A stretch of DNA of 64,000 nucleotides from Melampsora larici-populina 98AG31 (GCF_000204055.1 NW_006768775.1:310001-374000); one strand, 5' to 3'. Shown: positions 22,720 to 34,961, counted from the first letter of the stretch. Translations and numbers: made by a program. The notes: generated from the sequence alone by a model not told the origin.

Positions 22720-23180
22720 TGGTTTTTTAAAGCTGTTTACCATTATTAATTTGTAAAATCAGATATATAAGGCTTGGTCTTTGTCCCACTTTTGTATTTT
22801 TCCTTTTCTTCTTCATCTATGATAAAGTGTAGTAGTTTTTTTTATCATTATAAGAATCACTACACAGTCCTAGTTCACTTAAACTGCCCTTATTAATCAA
22901 TAAGAGAATTTATTTTATTGGTCTTATAAGCTAAAAGCTTCATTTGGAATAACACTTTTGTGTTGAGTTAATTTCTCTGGTGCCTTATTATCAAGATACT
23001 TTTCTCTATTATCAAAGTCCTGGTTATTTTTCCCTGTTATCAGGAGACTTTAACAACAAAGTCCAGTTTGTTAAAGATTCTCAGAAAGAGCAGTCACAGA
23101 CACCTTCTGTAAAGTCATTATATTTGCAGATTATCCTCTTTCAAAGCACTGTATAGCCCTTGTTGTGCTATTAGTACCAC
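22720..23180 (+). repeat. LTR-like segment, diverged copy 1
   Basis: It shares an ordered series of short blocks with 28630-29135: GTTTACCAT, CAGTxCTAxGTTCACT, TTGGAATAACACT, TGTTGAG, TTTCTCTG, AAAGAGxCAGTC and AAGCxCTGTAxAGCxCTTGTTG. A TATA-like ATATATAAGG lies at 22763. The pattern suggests two old LTRs in direct orientation, but divergence is high and TG...CA ends with a TSD are not defined. Confidence 0.3.
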
Positions 23181-23925
23181 AACGTCTCTTTGTAGCCACA
23201 CAGATAGAACGAGATTTTGCAGAGGCAACAGACTCCACCGCGTGCGACAAGGAATCCACCACCACAATCCCATTTTACGTCCCCACTCCCCGTCAGAAAC
23301 GCAGGGCAATCTCCCCAGCACCTTTCACTCCGTCAACCCTCTTCTACTGCGTCAACACTCTTCTGCGCGGGCGAGATCAATCCCATGTCCACAGACGCCA
23401 CGGAAATTCCTCTGTCCAGACTACACGCTCCCCAGCCGCTGTCGCTCAACGCAGATTGCGACGCTGGGAGCCTCTTCATTGGGTATAACACACGACACGG
23501 ACGCATCATCAACACGTCATCAACCAACCCCCTTTGTTGTATCATCCCGGCGCTGGCGCCTCACCATTTCATCCGACTCCTCAACTGCGATGTTGAATCA
23601 GGTCACAGTCAAAGTTAATGTCCGTGCTCTGCTCCGCAGATCACCGAACACGGTCCAATCCCATTTTTGAGAACCTGAGGTTGTCGCCTCTTTCATTGTC
23701 CCAACAAATTTGGGTCAACGACGTAAAACCTTCATTTCATCTCATAAAGCGTGCCAGACGACAGCGCCCAATTGGGTATCACACCAAAATCAATCCTTGC
23801 GTTTTCGTTGACAACGACACAAAGTTCTGGTGTTTTAAGCCCAGGCTGTGAGGGGGATTTAGATTGGCAAATCTGTTGGTCCTCTTCAATTTGAATATGT
23901 GACAACCAAATTTGGTGTTTCAAAT
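23181..23925 (+). other. GC-richer tract, possible degraded retroelement coding region
   Basis: Just after the LTR-like segment the composition shifts and two plus-strand frames are open at once: 23217-23618 and 23242-23670, both Pro/Ser/Thr/Arg-rich. A third stretch at 23618-23851 contains a short open frame. No protease, RT or integrase motif is visible. The position fits the Gag region of an old LTR element; equally, it may be GC-rich noncoding sequence. I would not call a protein here. Confidence 0.25.
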
Positions 23926-24715
23926 AACAAATTTCTCTTCACACACAGTTCAAATTATCCCAAGTGCTGTGGATTCCTTCAATTTGACGCAAGTTGAGGA
24001 TTTACCATCAACCATCAAATGCCTCATGAACCGGTCCTTCAAATGGCTGATACCTTGACATCTTTATCAGAGGCTCATATCTGCTAATTTTTTGCTAAAT
24101 GCCTATTGTTGTAATTGGAAGAATCACGTTGAGAAGCCAGCCTCCAATTCTTCAACATAAAACTATAGATTATGGACGTAGTCCTCCTTTTCCCCCACAA
24201 ATGAATATAAATCAGTGCACATTCTTCATCTGCAAAAGCCCCCGTGAAGGGCCGTTGTGTATCATTGATCGCACATAATTTGCCACTATTCATGGCAAAT
24301 TTCTGTACATGCTTGGGATGACGCTTGCAAACACAGTTTTGCAAGTGGAAATTGCTGTGAGGTTCTTGTTACCACATATCACCAATGTTGACAATTTGGG
24401 TGGTGCTGCAAGAAGTGCTGTGCAATGTTGTTTTTGAAGTGGCCAATTTGTGAAGATAATACCGTGGTCAACTCAAACAGCATCAAGGCACTACTTCCTT
24501 CAAACAATTCCTACCTTGTAACAATTTCCTCACAGTGCCATCTTTTCATGCTTTTGTTTTAAACTTCTTTACTTTACACGCTTTTGTTGGTCTTGTGTTG
24601 TTGATGTGTTTGCTATGATGATGTGTTTGAAATATTGTTCTGGTTATGTTTCTTATTTTGGTTGCTCTGGTTACTATTTGCAATGTCTCTATGACATAAT
24701 AGGGCAGTCAATACC
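23926..24715. other. AT-rich spacer, no gene seen
   Basis: No convincing coding frame, splice pattern or structured repeat was found in this stretch. Confidence 0.35.
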
Positions 24716-24860
24716 GGAACCGCTCCGCTCCTTATAGTGGTTGCGGAGCGCTTGGGGCATCCGCTATATACATCAATATATATAGCGGAGCCTCCGCTCT
24801 GCACACAAGTAGGGATGGGTTTCATAGCGGAGCTTTCGCTCCGCAACCTTCCCAGACTGT
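24716..24860. repeat. GCGGAGC hairpin cluster, left copy
   Basis: Alternating CCGCTCCGC, GCGGAGC, TATAGCGG and CCGCTATA motifs allow many small hairpins over 145 bp. The cluster begins with GGGCAGT and CGGAACCGCTCCGC. A related cluster in opposite order lies at 25930-26065. Confidence 0.6.
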
Positions 24861-25430
24861 GTTTACTGCGCTATATAGCAGAGGGAACCCAAAAATGCCC
24901 TGAAGCCATACACAGCACCTTCCATTCCTACTACACCAATCACCAACCAACTCCGCTAGTAAAAGAAGTGCAACACCACCAATACACCGCTTTGAATGAT
25001 GAAAAGAACACTTTTGTATCAGGCTTTCAATTTTCTCAAATTCAACTTTGCTTTGCTTCAACATTCACCAAACTGACCTTTTCACTCTCAAGATTTGGAT
25101 CAATTGACTGAATCAGTCAATCAAACAAGTTGAATGAATTGATATAAAGAAATGACAACTTTGATTTCTGATGACATCTTTACCTCAGCTTTTCAGCCGG
25201 CCATTCCGATAATCAATTGTAATGATTTCCAATCAGAACTTGATTTGACTTACATTTTCAAGACCCATCGGCTTCTTTACCTCAACCATTTGTTAGTGAA
25301 CTCATCTCATTCACCACTCAACATTCTTCATTTGATTTGATTTCAAAGATTACTTAATTAGCTTCATAGTTTCTTTTCTATTCCTCACACAGCCTCTAGA
25401 ATTCATTCACTGTGATCGCGAGATTGAAAC

Positions 25431-25878
25431 ATGCCGTGTGCTAACAATAACCCACGCACTACCCTCACTCCGGCTGAAACGTCAACGCGAACGGATGATA
25501 TGATGAGGTATTGATTGATTACTCGTCTTTTCTCGTATGCTTTCAATGATACCTTTCGATCGTTCTTTCCCAGCAATGTTTTAAATGCTTGTCTTTGGCC
25601 TGACACCACTGGATTTCCTGATGCTTATAATCAGATACAAAACAAAAGAACTATCAAATTCACTCCTGATTATCGTAGACCTCAATCCCTAAATGTTGAT
25701 GATATCAAGGTCATCATCAGTTGGGTAAGTTTTTGATTGGTTTTTTATCTTACTGTTTTGTCTACCTTCATCAGTCACTGATAATTTATATCCAATGACA
25801 TCAAAAATATCTAGCGAGGCTACTTCATTGATTGGGCAGTGCATGTAACTGCCCCTGATCGTCTATCTAGTGTCCTAT
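25431..25878 (+). CDS. Small spliced gene fragment of unknown function
   Basis: Three exons join in frame: 25431-25507 (ATG at 25431), 25574-25724 and 25815-25878, with introns GTATTG...CCCAG and GTAAGT...CTAG. The reading gives a Thr/Asn-rich start, then ACLWPDTTGFPDAYNQ, RRPQSLNVDDIKVIISW and GYFIDWAVHVTAPDRLSSV. A further GTAAGT follows at 25879, but the next exon would fall in the GCGGAGC hairpin cluster, so the 3' part is missing or unrecognised. I know no domain here. Consistent splicing and smooth composition argue for real, perhaps captured, coding sequence flanked by the two hairpin clusters. Confidence 0.45.
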
Positions 25879-25929
25879 GTAAGTAAAATATGGTGCCTTC
25901 ATAGCACGCTATATATTGCAAAAAGAGTG

Positions 25930-26065
25930 TTTTTACCGCTCCGCAATCTTGTCAGAGATTTTTTATATCAAATAGCAATTGGATAGTGGTCCCGCTCATA
26001 GCAGAGGCTCCGCTCCGCAACACATATGGGACCAAATCCATAGCGTTGCGGAGCGGTTCCGCTGT
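25930..26065. repeat. GCGGAGC hairpin cluster, right copy
   Basis: It contains CCGCTCCGCAA, AGGCTCCGCTCCGCAACA and, at the outer edge, GCGGAGCGGTTCCGCTGTTGGGGCAGT. This mirrors the outer edge of the left cluster at 24716. Together the two could be the ends of a roughly 1.35-kb element, but a TSD is not visible. Confidence 0.5.
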
Positions 26066-26069
26066 TGGG

Positions 26070-27230
26070 GCAGTTCAAGTTTGAAAAAGCACTAAAACAG
26101 AACTGTGCCTACAGCAAGATGCTGCTTATAATTGTTGAAAGTTTGAAATACTCTGAGAAAGCCCTACCTGAGGAGCACATGTATGTGTGAGCATCAGCAG
26201 ACTTGTTGTGATTCCCGTTTCCCGCCCGCCAACAGGACGGATTTCAAAAATCAAGATTCAAAGCATCTGCACAGTCAACACAGCATCCCTCGAAGCATCC
26301 AATCACCAAATCCAAACAGAGAAAGCAAGACATTGAGTAATGGTGATATCCAACCTTCTGGAAGTGGCTGATCATGCCAATTCTAAGTTTGGATCATATG
26401 AGAAATACAAAGAACCAAAATGGATACATCATCACATGCTGATCTATCCATTCACTGCCAGGATTAAACACTGTCCCTAATGGAATAATGATCACTTTTA
26501 CATTAATTGCTTAAAATTTATATGGCAAAAATTAACTATCCCAAAAAAGCGACACATTATCCCAATTAGGACAGTATTTACTCCTGGCAGTGATTGTAAA
26601 CAGGCCAAGCCAATTATTGGTGTTGGACTGAATCCCAACACAAAAACAAAATCTTAGTATAAGATGAAAAACAAAAAGACACAAAAATCTTATGGTAAGA
26701 TTTTGTAAAGAAACAGTCAGATGAGAAAAGAAAACTATCAGACTGGTGTTCAACAACAGGTTATAAAGAAAACACAAAAATGAAATTATAATGAATGACG
26801 TCACAAGACCATTGTTGTAATGTTCCTGATTGGGCTATATGATGTAATGTAGTCAAATTGAGAACAACGAAAATGGACAAGATCAGAAATACATTTATGA
26901 GAAATACATTAAATATGTAGTAAGACACTTGAAGCACAAATAAATCCAACAATTGGTGATGATGCATGCAAAATACACAGACTCTGTCTATACCAGGAGG
27001 AGGACATTGTGCACTTGCACAAAAAAGTAGACAAAAGTGCTAATGAACATCCATCATGCTACCACTGAGCATCTCCATTTTGCAAGGTCCTTCAATAGCA
27101 TTCTGATTATGCAGAATTGATGTTGAATGATATTGGATGATAAATGAGCTGCGATCAGTTGAGATTAGAAAAAGTACATTTGGAATAGTTCCAATCAGAA
27201 TTTGAGATTGTTGGCGGTACAGAGTTGTGT
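26070..27230. other. AT-rich spacer, no gene seen
   Basis: Several short minus-strand frames exist here, but they are Phe/Ile/Leu-rich products of AT-rich DNA with no motif or splice structure. Confidence 0.35.
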
Positions 27231-27347
27231 GAGAAATCACATTCTACAAAATTTAAAGTGTCTATTTGGTGGTGCATGTTTCATTTTTGCATTAAAAAAT
27301 TCACAGAATGTGATTTCTGGTCAGAAATTCCTTAAGTAAACGCACCC
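27231..27347. mobile_element. Tourist-like MITE, left end decayed
   Basis: This is a near copy of the element at 27498-27642: shared GAGAAATCACATTCT, GTTTCATTTTTGCATTAAAA and GAATGTGATTTCTGGTCAGA. Its right end CTTAAGTAAACGCACCC is followed by TTA, but the outer part of the left TIR is not conserved. Confidence 0.6.
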
Positions 27348-27497
27348 TTAGTTTCTCTATTTGTAATTCCAAATTAGTAACACCTGGCTGTCCCACAGGC
27401 GGGAATTGGTTTGCACAAAGGGGCCCATGTTCACATGTACGTGCAAACAAAAGTTGGAATTTTAGAATTTTACAGCACATGGAGGCCAAAAGACTTA

Positions 27498-27642
27498 GGG
27501 CACGTTCACTTAAGCAATTTCTGGGGAGAAATCACATTCTGCAAAATTTGAAGTGTCTATCTGGCGGAGCATGTTTCATTTTTGCATTAAAAAATGCACA
27601 GAATGTGATTTCTGGTCAGAATTTCCTTAAGTGAACACGCCC
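27498..27642. mobile_element. 145-bp Tourist-like MITE with TTA flanks
   Basis: The left end GGGCACGTTCACTTAAG and the right end CTTAAGTGAACACGCCC form TIRs of about 45 bp with a few mismatches. TTA flanks both ends (27495-27497 and 27643-27645), as for PIF/Harbinger-type elements, which duplicate TWA. No coding capacity. Confidence 0.7.
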
Positions 27643-27645
27643 TTA

Positions 27646-28629
27646 TAATTGTACAGCATTTTTGTTATTTCCTTTTTAGCTATTTCATATTCTAATCATA
27701 CTCCTGTTATTTGTCTTTTGACTCCTCATATGGGGGGTGTTGGCTCAATCAACACAGAATGTTTCACTTCATAAAAACCTTTAAACCACTAGTAACAGAG
27801 GATTTTTGAAAATCTTATAAGGAATCAAAGAGAATGGAGTGAATTTCAACTTTTGCACTGACCTACACACATGTAACAGCATTTACAGCACAAAAAGCTT
27901 ATTTTATCAATCTTTACAACACAAAAACTCATTCATCACACATCAGAAGTAGGTCGTGTTATGACAAGCATTGATCAGAATCATCATATCTACAAGATGA
28001 GCTGTAGTAACCAAAAATTGGAGCACTTTTTAAAAAAGTCAAAATTATAAAATTGGGTTTCAGCTATGAATATAAAGAAAACATTACCTGTATTCATCAT
28101 GAAACTACCAGCATTAAAGAGGTTCACAGATGGTAAAGTGGGTCCTAGGTACCAGGTTCCCCTTTGGCAACTGTTGAAACTCTCCATAAATATTTCACAA
28201 GTAGCCATTGTGATATATATAGTCAATCTTTCAAGATGCTTGTCTCAATATGAACAAAATTACAGCATGTATTACATGCACTTTTCTTATCCAGATGAAC
28301 AGATAACTGTTCTGATCTATATGTAGCTGATTGCTAAGGATTTAATCAGATTTTTGCACATATGTAGCATATGCTTTATGGCTCAGTTGTAAAGTGCAAG
28401 ATGATTTCATGACACATTCCACTCTCAATCATGTTCCCAGCCTAGGTTGCTTTCCCACCCGGGAACTTATGTAATGCTGGCAGTGTAAAAAGACCTGCCC
28501 ATTATTTATATACATCAATTGATCAAGTTCAGAGTTTAAATCATGTCACTTATTAGTAATAAGTTTGTCATAAGATTACATCATAGGTTTTTTGAGGTTT
28601 TTTGAGGGATTTTGTCAAGTTTTTGTTGG
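27646..28629. other. AT-rich spacer, no gene seen
   Basis: No supported coding sequence, structured repeat or RNA gene was found. Confidence 0.35.
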
Positions 28630-29135
28630 TTTTTGATGGTTGTTTACCATAACTGGATGCCTGTAGAGATGCCATATACTCTTGGTGGATGTTTCACGGG
28701 CTTTTTTCCACTTTTTCTCATCTTATACATTAGTTACAGTGTTTTAATCATTATTACATTACTATCTCAGTTCTAAGTTCACTAAGTAGCCCCTTTATAT
28801 CAAAGGAGGAATTTCTTTTTGTATGATAAGACTACCACTCTTCATTGGAATAACAATCTAATTGATTTTTGCTTTGTTTTTGGTTAATAAAATTGTGTTT
28901 TGTTGAGTTCCTATTGGAATAACACTATAGCAGTGTTGAGCTTTCCTCTTCTATAAATTACGGGAATAATACTTGAATTGAGTATTGGTAAACATTTCTC
29001 TGCTGCCTCATCCAAATCTCTGCGTCAGTTCTTTCAAAGAGGCAGTCTTCAGGCAACTTCTATTAGTTAGTTATACTAGTAGGTTATCCCCCTTTAAGCT
29101 CTGTAAAGCTCTTGTTGAGTTTTCAGTTCTACGCC
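28630..29135 (+). repeat. LTR-like segment, diverged copy 2
   Basis: Direct-orientation partner of 22720-23180, with the same block order ending AAGCTCTGTAAAGCTCTTGTTG. If both are LTRs of one element, the 5.5 kb between is a heavily decayed and invaded interior. Confidence 0.3.
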
Positions 29136-29991
29136 ACTTGTCATGAGGCTTGCATGACTAAAAGTACGTTGTTGACAACACCAGCCTTGCGTGGAAGGGT
29201 GACACACAGGGAAGGATCTTCAAAACACAGCTCAATGTAACTGAAATCTTGGACAAAACAGTTGGATGAGGGATTGATATCCAATGCAGCAGTGGATGGG
29301 TGATGTAGACTATCTTATACAAGTTTCTATACATGTGAATTTCAGATGGATCAAAGGTCTTATAAGTTGGATCACAAAATCCTTTAAGACTTTTGTCATG
29401 AAATACATGCATTTATGATGTAGAGATACCTTCTAGAACATATGAATACCCAGTCACACTGTTCTCTGAATTCTTTCATCAAGAGTCACAAGAGAAATTG
29501 TATGTCAAATCTTGGAAACATTTTGAAGGGCAGCGAAGAGATTCAAGATTGTGCAACAGAGGAGATATAACTGTATTAAAAAGGGAACCTAAGGGAATTT
29601 GCAAGACTCCTAGTTTTTTAAATGTAGAAACCCTGAGAAAAGTTCCCAATTTGTAAACTGTACTGCCATGCACTCCATTACCTCTGACTCCTTTGTTATT
29701 AAAGTTTTATATGTGGGTGGCTTTGAAAGCACCAGAGGAAGTTGGAAGGTAGGATTGCCCAGTGTAGGCCCCACAGATTTGAACACAAAATTAGGGACCA
29801 ACACTTGTTGTCAAAACAGCTGTATTTTTCATGTCAATTGCTCACTTTTGTGAATTCCCCAGGAAACCAGCTGACCTTGTGTAGTGTAACAGTGTAACCT
29901 TCACCTCAGACTTGGCAAACATCAAATAACCTAGAACTTCACACTTGTCCAATGAAGAGCGGATCAGGAAAACAGCAAACATGGGAATAAG

Positions 29992-31782
29992 ATGGTTTTC
30001 CAGTCAATTGGGAGAATACCCGAGCTATCAGGGCCTGAAACCATGTATGATGAAGGCCGCCACGGGGTGGATCGGGGTCTACCCCGGGGGCGCCCGGCTT
30101 CATGCCCGGATCGTATATGTATCAGAAAAGTCAACAGGAAAAGTCACCAAATCACTTCCTGGTCAACATTCGAACATGGTCAACAGAAGAATCCACAATT
30201 TCATCAAGATATGATCAGGATCCATTGTCTGGGCCGTACGTGCTCAGCAACTCAACTCATCCATAGAAAACAAGTACAACAAATTTAAAGAGATCCTAAG
30301 AAATCGGTTCTGTCCTTTTTGTGTAAAACCTTTTCAGCTGGATCGATTGGTTCATTAGTTTGTTTCCATCTCAGATCTAAATCTTATCCAATCAATTTTA
30401 TACTAAGAAAACCTCAAATTCAACATCGATCATCACCTAAAAGTTTATCACTTCAAATTGAAAAAGATTCATTAACCAAATCGATCAATGGAATCGAATT
30501 TGAATTTTTAACATCTCAAAAACAACAACCAATTGAAAGTTTAATTGTTACTACAAAAGCTCATCAGCTCAGTAAATCATTAAAACCTTTGCTTCATAGG
30601 ATTTCTAGGCTTTCTACTATTGTTTTGCTTCATAATGGTTTAGGTGTTATAGAAGAAGTTCTTGGAAGCTGTTTTCCACATCCCGAATCTCGACCCAGCT
30701 TTATCTTGGCCAACACCTCTCATGGTGTTCTCAAGCTCGATAGCGGTTATCCTCAACTGAATGAGGGCGAACCAGAGGAAGACGACGCTAGTATACAACC
30801 CTCACATGGCCGCTTCTGTCACTCTGGAATGGGAGATCTCAAGCTAGGTGTATTACCCAATCAAACCGTTCTCGATGGCTTAACAGAACTTGGAAATCGA
30901 GGACATTGGTATCCATCCTCTGGTGACACCAGGTTCACTTCAGCTACAACATCGATGCCTCAAACTCTTGCACTCTCCTCCGAGTCCAATCCTCTTATGA
31001 ACCCATCCCTTTCTATTACTCCTACACTCGATCATCATCTACCTCACCTTAAACCCGAGACTCATTCTCTTCATCACACTCTTGCTGCCCTACTTCAACC
31101 AGAAATCGTAGAAGCTCTCGGTACCAAATGGCTTACGCTTCCTGAATTCCAGACCTCGGCTCTGGTGAAACTAACTGTAAACGCCGCTCTGAACCCAATC
31201 ACTGCACTCCTAGAGACTCGAAATGAAGCACTAGTCGGTGAAAGATCATTTGAACGATTAGCCAAAGGGATCTGTCATGAAGCTTCAACTGTTTTTGCTT
31301 TGCAAGCTAAGGAAGAAAAAGGCTTCCCACTTGATCATCCTTTAGCTAAACAGAATTTACTTCGACACGTACGACAAGTGATGAAAGCCACAGGACCGAA
31401 TATCTCATCAATGTGTGCAGACGTACGTAAATTAGCTAGTGATCGAATTCCAGCCAAGATTAAACAATCAAGATTAAGAAGTAAACAAGCAAAAGCATCA
31501 CAGCTTAATGGATGGGAAGAAGACGATGAAAAATCAGAAGAAGTAGATGAACAAACTGAAATTGATTATATCAATGGATATATTTCTAAATTAGGAGAAA
31601 AGTATGGAGTACTTACACCGATCAATGATACATTGGTTCAACTTTTGAAACTCAAGAGTTTAGTGATATTAAGTGATCAACGATTACCACCGATGAAAAG
31701 GGCTCATCAAAGGGTTATGAAGTCAGCGGAAGAAGATGCTGAAGAGGAAGAGAGGTTAGTACGAGAAGAAATGGATAGGTAA
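29992..31782 (+). CDS. Ketopantoate reductase (ApbA/PanE) family protein
   Basis: Two exons, 29992-30235 and 30338-31782, join across GTACGT...TTTTCAG. The junction rebuilds a Rossmann motif LGPGSIGSL (about residues 80-88), strong support for the splice. Later landmarks are VTTKAHQ (about 152-158, the conserved Lys), LLHNGLG (about 178-184) and, in the helical C-terminal domain, KLTVNAALNPITALLETRNEAL-type sequence (about 369-390). The family reduces 2-dehydropantoate to pantoate with NADPH for vitamin B5/CoA synthesis; some fungal members act in mitochondria with other roles. The 562-residue model is longer than bacterial PanE (about 300) because of inserts and a Lys/Glu-rich tail. The start is uncertain: ATGs at 29992, 30043 and 30211 are possible. 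It is one of the few apparently intact host genes here. Confidence 0.8.
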
Positions 31783-33993
31783 GCTCTTAGTAGGAAGCCG
31801 CATTGATTGGATCAGCTCAGAAGCTATTGTTATGATTAGATGGTTGGTAGAAAGTAGAAGATATATTTAGGGTCTTTAGAACGAGTGAGAAATGAACAAA
31901 ATGTAGTATTTGATACACTTGAAAAAGCCTTTATACTGATGTACCACTTTATGTGACGGAACAAGTGCCAAGAGAAACTTCTGGGCAGTGTTGAATTGGC
32001 TTTGTTTGATTTCGTTCCAAGATCCAAATGAATCACGAGATGATCTGCGTGACTAATTAGCCAAACTGCACCCCTCGACCAGAAGCAGAGGTGTTTGAAC
32101 ATGGGGTTAAAATGATTGAATGAATCTGGTTTGAGAATGTATGTTTGTTAGGGTATGGATGACTTCTACCAGAAATCACTGCATCGGTAAAGACTACAAG
32201 AATATGAGATAGAAAACTCCAACAAAAGCTTCATCAGTCCGATCATTTCGTTTACTCTTCATTCCCGTATTGCTTATCCGTAAACTCTTCATTAGAGATC
32301 ATATACTTCTCACCGTTGATACCAAGAAAAACGCAACGCAACGGAATGCACAATGTAGAGTAATGCAAAGAGTTCCTCAGGCTTCAGTGATAACACATTA
32401 TAAATTTCCCGCCTCGTATGCATTTGACATTGAGAGTAACAGGGAGCAAGTGCATCGAGATAGCCAAACCCTGATGAGAAGTCATAGCCATGGGATTCAA
32501 GAAATCATGACATTCGAGGCATCTTTGCAAGATAAACCTCAGAAGCAATCATGTTGAGGAATATTGATAAGCTTACTCAAGACTAAGTGTGATGCTATGT
32601 CCTTACTATCCTCACATACTCTGCTTCACTTGCATTGAAACACGCTAGAAAATGGGTTCTAAAGAGACATAAAAAGTAAGAATGGTTGAATGGTTGGGTA
32701 ACTGCTTTGGTGATTCAGTTTGGGAAAACGAGAGGAGCTCACTTGAAGCAGTGAAATCGAAAAAGCCATAATCCGAATCCACTTTGTGACTCCTGAAGTT
32801 ACTTTCTCCATCCTGTCCTTTGTCTTTCATTGGTGAATTTCAAAGCTGGATCTTCAGCCTCAATGGGTATATATACTTTGCAATTTATGCCGCAAATCAG
32901 TCTTTGTTACTACAAATAAAGCAGATTATATTGAACCAGGCCAGTAATTTGTTTTGGAAGTGGAGTGTGTAGAGCTGGGCTTTCCAGCTATGTTTCAAGC
33001 TTTGTGAAAGGTTGATCTCGCAGCCTGTCCAAGGTCTCAAGAAGATCCTCGCAGCTACCATTATCTTGAAGTCGGCCATTATAAGCTTTACCTTCAAATG
33101 CTATCATATGAACGTTGGTTTACATTTTGTTTGGAACTCATACATGAAGAAGCTGTTATTAGCCCCGGAAAGCTGTTTTATTGGTATGAATCAAATGATT
33201 TGTCCTGTTTTCTCATCAGTACGTTTCAGTGGCGCTACTCGGAATTGTCGGAGGCCTCATGTTTGCCTTGCCGCACTTCATATCTTGCAACAAGCAGCAA
33301 CAGCTTGCGAGTTAACAATGTCTCTATCTGATTGTAGTCACTTTATTGATAGTCACGTCGACGGACAACACGAAACCATTCCATCAAGTTACTTCATACA
33401 AATGTATGCAAACATTTTAAAGGTCGCAGATTTGGGAAGCACTCAAACAAAACCGGACTACACAGAAGAAAAATGAGAAAGACAGGGGAAGAGACAGGAA
33501 AATTGATAAAAGAGCTTGAATGTCCGTGTAGGCTTGCTGATCCATACCATGAGCTCAAGGATAAAACTTTGACGTCTATATTCTGTCCTGACGAGTTTCC
33601 CAAACACACTGAGGATTTCCAACCTCGTGTACTTTCAAAACTGGATCCCAAGACTCAAGACAGTAGCACTACCAGGCAACTATTGATTGCGCATCGAGAC
33701 AGTCAAACCATGAAAGAGCTAATCATTGGCAGCTGTTGCAGGCTGTTGGTGAAGATCAAACACATGTTCAATGATTTTTTACCAGGAAACAACGTATGAA
33801 GAAGCTGTGGACTATCTGGACTTACTTATTTTTGCCAAATTTTTGAGGGGACCGTCGCATGTATATGGCGTACCTTCAGTTTGATCAACAGATTTGCACT
33901 CTAAAGGATGAGTATAGTGAATTAGACACAAAGACATCGCAGTTAGTTGATGAAGAAATCGGTTAATCTTGCAGGCGAGTCCAGGTAAACCAG
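31783..33993. other. Intergenic region between the reductase and secreted-protein genes
   Basis: Several open frames of 60-154 codons occur on both strands, but none shows a family motif or a splice pattern that extends it. A short plus-strand stretch near 33222-33315 could encode a hydrophobic segment (VALLGIVGGLMFALPHF). I could not connect it to a credible upstream exon. Confidence 0.3.
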
Positions 33994-34378
33994 TCACTTG
34001 CCTATTTTAGCGGTCTCCCACGCGGGGATTGTGTTAACATTGGAAGGGCTCGGTCCATACGCGTAACAGCTTTTTGTGACGGGCCCTTCCCCAGGCTTGA
34101 AACAATTACCAACAGAAATCTGGCTGGCGGAACATGAGCTTAATTTACATAGTGTGCTAGTTCTTTTGTGTGGATCTTCGCAGGCTACGGTTACAAAGCG
34201 ACCAACTCATGAGAAGATGGATAAAACGACAGTAAGATTCATTGAGAAAGGGAAGAAACCCACCGGCTGCCGTGGTATCAAGTTTTGTAAACCTCCAACA
34301 CTCGAGAGCGCAGGCGGTGTGTGTGAGGGCGATCAGGAATAAACTGAGAAGCATCAAGTCAAAATTGTGGAAACGCAT
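33994..34378 (-). CDS. Small secreted cysteine-rich protein (effector candidate)
   Basis: Two minus-strand exons, 34378-34264 and 34184-33994, join across a 79-base intron (GTGGGT...CCGTAG) to give a 101-residue protein ending at TGA 33994-33996. Residues 1-25 form a classical signal peptide (MRFHNF, hydrophobic DLMLLSLFLIALTHT, then ACA). The mature part of about 78 residues has six cysteines near 27, 40, 51, 56, 66 and 78 (spacing 12-10-4-9-11), enough for three disulfides, and no other domain. It contains CEDPHKRTSTLC and CFKPGEGPVTKSC. Small secreted Cys-rich proteins are the typical effector repertoire of rust fungi, usually in transposon-rich DNA as here. Identity with a known family is not recognised. 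Splice phase and frame agree exactly; expression and secretion are inferred. Confidence 0.65.
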
Positions 34379-34878
34379 GATAGCTGTGGAGAAAGAGGTA
34401 ATGTTGCTATGATTTTTCTAGAGCAAGATGTTTTCAAGGTATAAAAGTAGGTATGGGGTTAGATGAAATGTGGTATGGGGAGAAAAATCTCAGCGGACTT
34501 GATGAGGCCATTAAATACTTATCAAGTTCCGTACGACAGAGCTCCCATCAAATAACAAACTGGAAGCCACAGTGTCAGGTCAACCATCAAGCTGTGCGCA
34601 GCACCGGCGGTGCACAGAGTTCCAACGAGTCGGGCCCTCCCACGCCGAAGTTTTCGATGAAAATTCACCCACATTTTTTGAGATCATGAATGTGCTCGAG
34701 TTATCTCGGTGGTCGTGGGATTCAGTCAATGGATACATATGATGTCAGATGATGCACATATGCACATAGCATCCGATGCCCGTCCAAGATCGGGCGGGGC
34801 CCGATGACTATACATAGATACACAGCTTCTTGGGATGAATAAACCTGAATAGACGAAAAGGAGAATCGCCGGGAAGCA

Positions 34879-34940
34879 TTAAGCGTATCAAATCGAGCGC
34901 CTCGCGAGTAGGCGCGAGCGTGAGACTTTGATAAGTTTAG
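34879..34940. repeat. GC-rich imperfect hairpin
   Basis: TTAAGCGTATCAAAT...GCGCCTCGCG pairs with GCGCGAGCG...CTTTGATAAGTTTA around a 5-base loop. It is the first of three hairpin-like inserts lined up downstream of the Copia gene. Confidence 0.5.
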
Positions 34941-34961
34941 GGAAGGATCATGCCGAAATAT

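Noticed and set aside
23217..23670. Overlapping open frames of 107-142 codons
   Set aside because: Two or three frames are open at once in a GC-richer tract, which is composition and not coding; no motif was found.
28381..28460. tRNA-like GCTCAGTTG...CCCGGGAA sequence
   Set aside because: No acceptor stem or cloverleaf can be built around it.
33012..33476. 154-codon frame with possible membrane segment in another frame
   Set aside because: The frame has no motif; the hydrophobic stretch near 33222-33315 lies in a different frame and no credible upstream exon could be joined.
34157..34378. Unspliced 73-codon frame
   Set aside because: It is the first exon of the secreted protein read through its intron; splicing gives a much better protein.
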